Assembly (NCBI GenBank): GCA_022578965.1
Contig: MU400785.1
Span: 1 to 43,849, forward strand
DNA from: Xylaria sp. FL1777
Taxonomy: Eukaryota > Ascomycota > Sordariomycetes > Xylariales > Xylariaceae
Direction: 5' to 3'
Length of the DNA stretch: 43,849 nt
A model generated the notes under the pieces. The model was not told the DNA's origin and searched no databases. It saw only the letters and a program-made list of their open reading frames with translations. Positions 37,029 through 43,849 of the stretch are shown here, one piece after another. Each line of letters begins with the position of its first letter. The stretch's first letter is position 1. A program made the translations under genes and the position numbers.

Positions 37029-38944
37029 TTTTTTAGGGCTTTTCTTTGCGATTAACCAGATTTATGAGAACACTTATGCGGCCTTAAAAACTAGACTTAT
37101 GGAGACCTACTGTATACAGGACAAGCCCGTATAAGTAATAACCTAAAAAGAGATAAAGGTAAAAATAAAAAAGGCAAAAAACTACAATGCGACTTTTTTA
37201 ACATAGAACTAGCTGTAACTAGCTAATAGTGCAAATTTAAACTAATAATAGCTAGCAATAAGCTTAACGTTAAACTTGCAGTGCTACGTAGATAAGCTAA
37301 ATAAAGCAATAATAAATGCTAAAATCTTTTTTAAAAAAGATTTAAATAAGCAAACTATTTGTAGCGCTTACTAAGTTATTAAAAAATTGTTAAAAGCGTA
37401 TTACTTCCGGCAAATAAATAAGCAGCTATAAATAAACAGCAGTAATAAAAGTAGCAAATGTGCTATTTAAAACTTGTTATAAGCGTTATTAACGGAGCAA
37501 AAAAAGCTTGCTGCAAAAGTAAAATTGCTATACGCGCAAATTTAGCAATTTAAGAATTATATAAGCAAGCAAGCTAAAGTTGCTAATTTTTTTTGCTAGT
37601 AGCTTATATTTTATGCAAACGTGCTACAAATAAATAGCAGCGAAAAATTTTTATGCGTTGCTTTATTAACTTACTTTAAAGCTATTATAGCAATAAACTT
37701 TAACTAGGCTATTATTGTAACTTTTGCTAGCTATAAAGCTAAAATAAAAACAAAGTTAATTATAATATAAAAGCTAAACTAAGCAATAAAAGCAAACGTA
37801 ATTTAAGCAGCATATAAACTATTAAATAATAACTAAAAGGTTATTTTTAATAAGCAGAAAATTTAAACTTAAATGTTAGTAAATATGTTATAAGCTTATT
37901 AAACGTTTAGCAAAAAATTAAAAGTGCACTTTTAATTATATTAGTTAATAGCTTTAGGCTTGCTAACTAAGCAAGTGCTAAAAATAAGAAAAAAAAAAAT
38001 GCTAGCTTAATTTAAGCTAGCTAATTAAGGGCTAAAAATCAAAAAGCTGTTTTTTTTATTTTGCTTGCTATAGCACAAGCAAAAAACGTGCTTAATGTAC
38101 GTTAAAGTTATAACTGCAAAAAATGTAAATATAGCATATATTAATAAACTTTTTTAAAACTATTGCTATTTTTAAGTAGCTTTTTATTTTGTAGATATAA
38201 TAGCAACTTAATGCTATAGCTGCTAAAAATAAAGCTATTAAGCTAGCATATATAAAAATAAGCAGAAATATAGCTAATGCAGATTTTTAAAACACGCTAA
38301 AAACAAAGCAAACTTGTACTTTATATAAACTAAAAAAAAAGCAGCTATGTATTTTTTTTATTAAAGCAACTATTTAGCTTAAACAATAGAATGCTTAAAA
38401 GCTATTCAAACATGTAAGCTAGCTAAAGACGCCTTTATTTACTGCTTTATGTAGTTTGCAATAAAGCTAATTTAAAGCTAATTATGTACTATTGTTGCTA
38501 TAAAAACGTTACGCAAGCAAAAAGCTAACAATTTAACAAGCAAAAATACTATTTGCTTAAAAAGTTGCTTACTAAAAAAAATTACGCTAGTAACTGCGCA
38601 AAAAACAAAATTATAAACTATTGCTAATATGCTAAAGCTTTAGAATTAACTTAAAGAAAACCTGTTTAAAAACTATTAGTAAGCGGTTTAAATAACAAAA
38701 AGCTGCGCTTACGTAGCAAGCAAAAACGCAAGCAGCAAAAATAGCAGTATTAAATAAAAATCAAGCAACATAATTTTTAAATAGTAGCGCTTATATAGTT
38801 AGCTATAAAAAGGGTATAAGTTATAGTAGCAAGCAGTTAGCAAGAATGTTTTTATTTAGCTTTAGCACAGTTTTTACTCACGTGTAAAATTAAGTAGCTT
38901 TTAGCATAGCTTTCTAAAGCTATTAGTCCTAAGTAATATAATAT
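37029..38944 (+). mobile_element. 1.95-kb retroposon, copy B (least mutated)
   Basis: A 1916-bp copy inserted in LINE 1.2, flanked by ATATAGCTTGTTTG (37015-37028 and 38945-38958). The uninterrupted site is at 17553-17566 in LINE 1.1. It keeps the most G/C, so its body is the easiest to read. From 37057 a plus frame runs QIYENTYAALKTRLMETYCI and continues as a basic, helix-prone protein (e.g. KLNKAIINAKIFFKKDLNKQ, LLTEQKKLAAKVKLL), ending near 38800 in a Lys/Arg/Gln-rich tail (KQKRKQQKQQY in copy A). I recognise no domain: no RT, endonuclease or transposase motif. The 3' tail is that of the family-1 LINE. It is slightly 5'-truncated compared with A and C. Confidence 0.85.
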
Positions 38945-39985
38945 ATATAGCTTGTTTGCATTTTAAACTAACTTTATGCTAATATATATTAGTTTTATGC
39001 TATGTTTGCATTATTAGAGTTTTTTTAGCAATATAACCTTTGCAATTTTTATGTTGTTAGCTTGCTATAATTATACTTTTAAAAGCTTTTTTTTTAGTTT
39101 AATAATTTTAGTAGTTAGTATGCTTATTACTATAAATTAAAATAGCTGCTAATGTACTATTAATTTATTTTTAAATACTATTACAGTTTATTTTGTATTG
39201 TTTACATACTAGTTTTTTATTTTTTTTAAGCTAAAAATAACTTTTTAATTATTATTAATAAGCTTATAAGCTGCTTTAATAACGTTTAAAAATAGCGCTT
39301 TATTTATTTTTTATATTATAATATGCTTAGTTTTATTATAAGCATTTAAAGCTATTAATATAACTATAATAGTTTAATTATAAGTAACTATTATACTTAC
39401 GTAGTATAAAAAAGCTGCTATAATATTAGCAAATTTTCTTAAGTTTAAGTTTTAGCTAATAATATTTGCATATGTTTATATTTATAAAGCGCTTTTTAAA
39501 ATATTTTTAATAGCTTTTTTAATACGCTTAAATTAAGCATTTAGGTTTATTTAAAAAAATATATAAACACATTTTATGCTAGCTTTAAATAGCACGCAAA
39601 TTACTTTTTTAGCAATAGTAATTGTTTTTAACGTTTTATTAAGCTTAAGAAATTTTTTTACATCTGCTTTAATAGCTTTTTATTTATTTTTATTTACGTT
39701 TAGTTTAATTCTAAGTAATTAGCGTTGTTTAGCAGGTTTATTTGCGTAATATTAACGTAGCTTAGTTAAAATAACGTTTAAGCTAGTTGCTAGCTTAACA
39801 AAAAAGTTTTTGTTAAAGCTTGCTGCACTACTAAATGTATATTAATATAGCATTATGCCTAAAAGCAGCACGGCCTAAAGAATTTAATTCTAAAGTCAAA
39901 AACCTTTTTTACGTATGTTTAAGTGCTTTATTAGCAATTATAACAAAAAACAAAAAAAGCTCCTCTTTATACTATTTATAGTTAT

Positions 39986-40195
39986 AAATAAATAATATAA
40001 TTAAAATAAAAGAACTTTTTAGTTACTAAAAACTAGCAAAAAAATGCTAAAGCAGCTTTTATAGCAAAAAATTATAAAAACGTAAAAAAAGCATAAAACT
40101 TAAGCATTTTTAAACAAATATTAATAATAAAAACATAAACTATAAGCTATATACTTAAAACTACTTACTAAATAAATATTAGTATGCTTTTTTAA
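39986..40195. other. host AT-rich spacer between LINE 1.2 and the hAT element
   Basis: No gene seen. It starts with the right target duplication of LINE 1.2 (39986-39999) and ends with the left duplication of the hAT element, TTTTTTAA (40188-40195). Confidence 0.6.
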
Positions 40196-40864
40196 TAAGG
40201 TTAAAAAATTAGTAGTTAGTATAAGGACTAATTTTAGTAGTACTAAATTAGTATTAATATTAATACTAAAGTTTAAATACTAATTTAATATTAGTACTAT
40301 TAAGTACTAAACTAAATTAGTATTTAGTAGTACTAAAAACTAATTTAGTAGTACTAAAAGTACTAAAAGTACTAATTTTTAAGTTGTTTAAAAGGAAAAA
40401 AAAAGGTTTTCATTAATATATTTCATTAAACCTTAAGAAATAAATTTAAAAAAAATATATTATTATATAAAACCAATAAAGGTATTTTTTATATTTAATT
40501 ATAAATAGCTTATATAATAATATATATTAAATTTAGCTATAATATATTAAAAAACTAGTTAAAATATATAAAAAACTAAGTAAAAATCACTTGAATTTAG
40601 TAAAAAGTTAATTTTTTAAAAGTTTTTAAATAAAAAAGCTAATAGTTTATTTTATTTAAAAAGAATTATTATTTAATACTTAATAATTTATTGTTTTATA
40701 ATAGTTTTTATTTAAATTTAATTTAAAAAACATAATAAAACATTATTAAATTACTTAAAACTTATTATATAAAACATAATAATATTTATTAAATTAAAAA
40801 CAATTATTATTTTATTATTTTATTAAGTAAAAAAATATTTATTTTTTTTTTAATATTATTATAT

Positions 40865-41597
40865 GGCCTAGTAGTGCAGTAGCATACGCTTAGCTACTTC
40901 TTTTAAAGTCGTAGGTTTAAGTTTTGCTTAGTTTGCAGTTGCTTTGCTTTAAAGCAAAAGTCGGTTTACTTTTAGCTTAGTTCGAACTGCACGCTTGCTG
41001 CACTAAAGGCATAAAAATTAAAAATTAAATAGCTAAGCTAAAAGTTTAAAAACTTTGCTTTTTTGCTAGTGCAGCAATATAAATAATTAACTTAGTATAC
41101 TAACTACTATAAAAATAAGCAGCTTTAGCTTTTGCTGCTAATGTTATATAAGCATTAGTTTTTTTATATAGCAAACAGCCTGTATTTTTAGCATAATTAA
41201 AACTTAAAGCTTACTACTTAGCACTAAACAATTTATAAAAAATATAGCGCTATATAATGCTTAAAATCTACTTAATACTATATTATTTATAGCTTACAAA
41301 ACTTAAAGCTAGCAAAAAAGCGCTTTTACTACTAATTAACAAAAAACCTCCTTGTTAGCGCGCTAATTTTTATACCTTTGCATTATAAAGCAAAAGCGCT
41401 ACTAACTTAGCATACAAAATTTAAAGCGGAGTATTATGTAAAAAAAGCAGCAAATTAATAAGATTTGTAGCAAAACTATTGCATACTTTGCATATACAAG
41501 TAGTTTTCGCCCCAAAAAAAGTTTCTATTTATATAAAGTTTTACTAAATAGCTATCAGCATAACTAATAGGCCGTTTGTCTAAATAATACAAATTAT
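40865..41597 (+). mobile_element. tRNA-derived SINE, copy 3
   Basis: A 733-bp SINE flanked by TAATATTATTATAT (40851-40864 and 41598-41611), the same length as copy 2. The tRNA-like head occupies 40865-40934: acceptor start GGCCTAG, A-box relic TAGTGCAGTAG (40872-40882), and T-arm GTAGG-TTTAAGT-TTTGC with B-box GGTTTAAGTTT (40914-40924). The acceptor 3' strand TTAGTTT is readable as a mutated partner of GGCCTAG. The body of about 600 bp has no recognised origin. The tail is GCATAACTAATAGGCCGTTT, then GTCTAAATAATACAAATTATT. It lies inside a hAT element, so it inserted after that element. Confidence 0.88.
40872..40924 (+). promoter_or_regulatory. internal RNA polymerase III promoter relic of SINE copy 3
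   Basis: The A-box relic (40872-40882) and B-box relic GGTTTAAGTTT (40914-40924) sit inside the tRNA-like head. Comparison with copy 2, where the A-box reads TGGCGCAGTGG, shows that the differences are G-to-A and C-to-T. Probably inactive. Confidence 0.6.
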
Positions 41598-41790
41598 TAA
41601 TATTATTATATTTTAGTACTTTTAGTACTTTTAGTACTACTAAGCTAGTATTTTTAGTATTTAGTATTAGTATTAATACTATATAATACTAAACTAGCTT
41701 AGTATTAGTACTAAGCAATACTAAACTAATTTAGTATTAATAGTACTAAATACTAAATTAATAGTACTAATTTTTAACCCTGTTTTTTAA

Positions 41791-42766
41791 AAATAATAAG
41801 CAGAAATTTTATACTTAATAAAACAGTTTAAAAAATAGTTTTATAAATACTAAAGTTTAACCTAAAACTTTTAAAAAAACTTAAATAAATTTAAAAAAAA
41901 AACAAAGCATAACAAAGCTAAACTAAATATTAACTAACTATTAAAAAAACTAGTTTAAACTATATTTATAGCTAAAAATAAAACTAAAACAACATATAAA
42001 CTTAAAAACTTTGTTATTTTAAACTTTAATACTATAATATATATATTTAATAAAGTTAATAGATTTTTAAACTTTAAAAAAACTAACTTAAATAATGCAG
42101 TATACACAAAAAATAAAGTTATTTTAATTAAAAAATTTAAAAAAGTAAATATATATATTTAAAAACTAAAAAAACTAAAAGTTTTTTAGTTATATAATAT
42201 AGCATTTTGCTTTATAATAACTATTAATTTAATATTACTCCGAGTTTTTAACTAGCTAAAATACTAGTAAAATAATAAACTATTTATAAACTTTTTGCAA
42301 CAAAAAAATAAATTAATTTTATACTATTTATAAAACTAACTTAATTAATTTATTATAAAATATTTTTTGTTATTACTTAAGAAATATGCTTTTTATATAT
42401 AATAAAACAAACTTAACTTATATATAAAAAAGCTAATTTTACAAAAAAATCTATTTAAATAGCACTTTTAAATAAGCTATTTAAAACTTAAAGCAATATA
42501 ATATTTAGTAATTTTATCTTAAAAAGTAAAAATTTGCTAAGCTTTTAATAAAAGTAACAAAATAAAAACTATTTAGTATAACACATGCAAAATATTAAAA
42601 ATTAAACATTAAATTAATAAACAACTATAAAAAAAGCTAATAGTAGCTAATATATAACTAGCAATTAACTTTTATAATTATAAAAATCTTTAAAAAAACA
42701 AAAATAAAAAATAATACATAATGCTTATTATTAATTAATTTTCTAGCTTTACTTTTAATTATTATT
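41791..42766. other. unresolved AT-rich host sequence between two hAT elements
   Basis: About 1 kb between the right duplication of hAT element 3 and the start of the right-edge hAT element. No gene or repeat edge recognised. It is A-rich on plus with frequent stops in all frames. A few C/G residues survive around 42238-42243 (ACTCCGAG). Confidence 0.5.
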
Positions 42767-42774
42767 TATATAAC

Positions 42775-42950
42775 CAGGGTTGTTATTTTAGTACTTAGTA
42801 TAAGGACTAATTTTAGTAGTACTAAATTAATATTAGTATTAGTACTAAAATTTAAGTACTAATTTAGTATTAATACTACTAAGTACTAAACTAAATTAGT
42901 ATTTAGTAGTACTAAAAGTACTAAAAGTACTAATTTTTTTCCCTTTATTA
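42775..42950. repeat. hAT subterminal palindrome array
   Basis: Repeated short palindromes centred on AGTACT (TTTTAGTAGTACTAAA, TTAGTATTAGTACTAAAATT, three tandem AAAGTACT steps) directly inside the terminal repeat. The same array, rearranged, forms both ends of the 40196-41782 element and the 30603-30715 terminus. Subterminal repeats of this kind are the usual binding sites for hAT transposases; here that role is inferred. Confidence 0.75.
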
Positions 42951-42952
42951 AA

Positions 42953-43252
42953 ATAAAATTTATAGCTTAATAAAATAATTATACCTTAATAAAATAAATA
43001 TAGCTTAATAAATTAAATAAAGTATATAGCTTAATAAAACAAATATAGCTTAATAAATTTAATGTAGTATATAGCTTAATAAAATAAATATAGATTAATA
43101 AAATATATATAGCTTAATAAAATAAACGTAAATAAATAAAATAAATCAAATAAATAAATAAAAATAATATAAATATAGCTTAATAAAATAAACATAAATA
43201 AATAAAATAAATAAATAAAAATAAAATAAATATAGCTTAATGAAATAAATGT
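42953..43252. repeat. 19-bp AT minisatellite (TATAGCTTAATAAAATAAA)
   Basis: About ten copies of TATAGCTTAATAAAATAAA and close variants, with ATAAA-type tetranucleotide filler between the later copies (43125-43165 and 43190-43225). It lies in the 3' untranslated part of the hAT transposase gene, inside the element. Some units differ by an indel (AATTTAATGTAGTA), so the array has both slipped and mutated. Confidence 0.85.
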
Positions 43253-43314
43253 ATTTATATAAAATATAATAAAGAAAATAAATAAAACTAAACTAAACTA
43301 AATATATAATGTTT

Positions 43315-43816
43315 TTATAAAGACTTGTTTTTTTCGAGATTTTTTCCTTGAAAATTATTTAAGTTATTAATTTTCCAACTTTTTAATAAAACTAATTGGC
43401 TAACCGTTTCTGGACTAAGTGTATTTCTATTTTTAGTAATAATATTACTAGTAATAGAAAAAACTCGTTTAATAGCAGCCGAAGTAGCCAGAATTGCTAG
43501 ATATTTTCGAGCTATTAAAGATAAAATAGGAAATCTTAAAGCATTAAATTTCCACCACTCTAATGGATTAACCTATTTAAATATTAATAAATAAATCTAA
43601 ATAAATAAATAAATAAATAATAAAATACTTACTTGTTTTAGTAAATTATCTTTTAATAAATATGTAGTATATTCTTTTTCAGAATTATTTAACGAAGTAT
43701 GTAAATAAAAGTCGTTTTCTGAGTTTAAACTACTAGAAATGTAGTTATTCGAAGTATTAAACGAGTTTTCTAATTCATCGAGTGAAGTGTTTAATGGTAA
43801 ATTTAAATCCGAATAA
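43315..43816 (-). CDS. hAT-family transposase, C-terminal part (partial, two exons)
   Basis: Minus-strand gene. The exon at 43816-43633 encodes an acidic, Ser/Asn-rich linker (DLNLPLNTSLDELENSF...). The intron at 43632-43573 is 60 bases (GTAAGTATT...TAAATAG). The last exon, 43572-43315, ends in TAA and encodes 85 residues of the hAT C-terminal dimerisation region: NPLEWWKFNALRFPILSLIA, RKYLAILATSAA, RVFSI, NIITKNRNTLSP, LLKSW. A second intron probably ends at 43817 (acceptor TTATTAG, preceded by an in-frame TAA and a TTAAC-like branch site), so the 5' exons lie beyond the window. hAT transposases cut the element out and paste it in with 8-bp duplications. In the SERxFS block this copy reads IKRVFS: Lys replaces the Glu that serves as the third catalytic acid in Ac and Hermes, so the protein is probably inactive although the frame is open. 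Confidence 0.85.
43573..43632 (-). other. spliceosomal intron (60 bp) in the hAT transposase gene
   Basis: Donor GTAAGT (43632-43627) and acceptor AAATAG (ending 43573), with a TATTAATAT-like stretch about 13-20 bases before the acceptor that could hold the branch point. Splicing joins CAA (Gln) to GTT (Val) in frame and restores the run into NPLEWW. The body is mostly TTTA repeats. Length and signals are typical of filamentous fungi. Confidence 0.85.
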
Positions 43817-43849
43817 CTAATAAAGGGTTAATAAATATAAATATAAATA

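Larger units (their letters stand above)
30909..39985 (-). mobile_element. LINE family 1, copy 1.2 (interrupted by retroposon B)
   Basis: Colinear with copy 1.1 (offset about 19.46 kb), minus strand, flanked by AAATAAATAATATA (30895-30908 and 39986-39999). Without retroposon B and its duplicated target it is about 7.15 kb. The 3' tail at 30909-30985 contains, on minus, GCATAGCTAGTAGGCCGTTA then GCCTAAGTAATACAAT, in which TAGGC/GCCTA forms a 5-bp stem around CGTTA. The 5' end has about 19 bases more than copy 1.1 beyond the common CTCCTCT. It retains more G/C than copy 1.1 in several stretches (for example 30930-31030), so it has been mutated less there. Confidence 0.85.
40196..41782. mobile_element. 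non-autonomous hAT element 3, carrying a SINE
   Basis: The left end TAAGGTTAAAAAATTAGTAG (CAGGGTT type, mutated) and the right end TAGTACTAATTTTTAACCCTG (last 20 bases and one more) are inverted relative to each other. They are flanked by the identical 8-bp duplication TTTTTTAA (40188-40195 and 41783-41790). Subterminal zones (40196-40380 and 41612-41782) are arrays of AGTACT-centred palindromes, closely matching the terminus at 42775-42950. The interior 40385-40850 is featureless AT-rich sequence; 40865-41597 is an inserted SINE. Without the SINE the element is about 0.84 kb and has no coding capacity, so it depends on transposase from an element like the one at the right edge. Confidence 0.88.
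42775..43849 (-). mobile_element. hAT element carrying a transposase gene (3' part, runs off the window)
   Basis: The terminus CAGGGTTGTTATTTTAGTAC at 42775 opens an array of AGTACT palindromes (to about 42950). This is followed by a minisatellite (42953-43252) and then the transposase gene on the minus strand, reading toward this terminus. The 8 bases before it, TATATAAC (42767-42774), would be the target duplication; the other end lies beyond the window. Unlike everything to its left, this segment keeps TC, CC, GA and GG dinucleotides (for example CCACCACTC and TCATCGAGTGAAGTG). It is therefore essentially unmutated, hence a recent arrival or shielded. Confidence 0.8.

Noticed and set aside
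40865..40937. Functional tRNA gene
   Set aside because: A- and B-boxes are present, but the head is followed by about 660 bp of colinear repeat ending in a LINE tail and flanked by target duplications; it is a SINE head, and its anticodon arm is broken.
40196..41782. Two independent small MITEs at 40196-40385 and 41612-41782
   Set aside because: Their outer ends are inverted and share the same 8-bp duplication TTTTTTAA; they are the two ends of one element split by a SINE.
1..43849. Mitochondrial origin suggested by extreme A+T
   Set aside because: Nuclear-type elements (Gypsy, LINE, SINE, hAT), a spliceosomal intron and the transition-only divergence between repeats all point to RIP-affected nuclear DNA.

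Overview
The window looks like an AT-isochore of a filamentous ascomycete (Pezizomycotina-type) genome. It is almost pure A+T and built of transposons scarred by C-to-T/G-to-A changes, the signature of repeat-induced point mutation (RIP). Paralogous copies here differ almost only by transitions. The one splice-structured reading frame, at the far right, has a 60-base GT-AG intron of fungal type. I found no cellular gene, no CRISPR array and no free-standing tRNA or rRNA gene.

Layout. 1-428: the 3' end of a LINE (family 2, plus strand). 429-2945: a second family-2 copy (minus strand), interrupted by a tRNA-derived SINE (459-1194) and a palindrome-rich hAT MITE (1980-2605). 2946-3833: unresolved. 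3834-20030: a near-complete family-2 LINE of about 5.1 kb (minus strand: ORF1 with zinc knuckles, AP endonuclease, reverse transcriptase), swollen to 16 kb by a 1.95-kb retroposon (copy C, 6712-8663), a second copy (A, 9287-11250) and a 7.1-kb LINE of family 1 (11447-18574). 20031 to about 24950: pol of a Ty3/Gypsy retrotransposon (plus strand: RT, RNase H, integrase), itself hit by a SINE (21797-22529) and a hAT MITE (22712-23277). 24953-30600: AT-saturated unresolved sequence ending in a hAT terminus (about 30603-30715). 30909-39985: second family-1 LINE, interrupted by retroposon copy B (37029-38944). 40196-41782: non-autonomous hAT element with a SINE inside (40865-41597). 42775 to the window end: the 3' part of a hAT element carrying a largely unmutated transposase gene on the minus strand.

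How the parts work together. Two mobilisation systems are visible. (1) The family-1 LINE (AP endonuclease plus RT), the 1.95-kb retroposon and the tRNA-headed SINE are unrelated in their bodies but share about 75-80 bases at the 3' end, including a GGCCGTTA-type hairpin region and a terminal CTAAGTAATACAAT. This is the expected arrangement when one LINE reverse transcriptase recognises the RNA tails of two parasites. (2) hAT elements start with CAGGGTT, make 8-bp target duplications and carry mirrored arrays of short palindromes. The right-edge transposase element is the natural source of activity for the non-autonomous ones, but its own copy carries Lys where the family has the catalytic Glu. 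Most boundaries come from target-site duplications read directly, and several insertions are confirmed by an empty paralogous site in the same window. Protein assignments of mutated elements rest on motif order after allowing for C-to-T/G-to-A change and have not been tested by a profile search.
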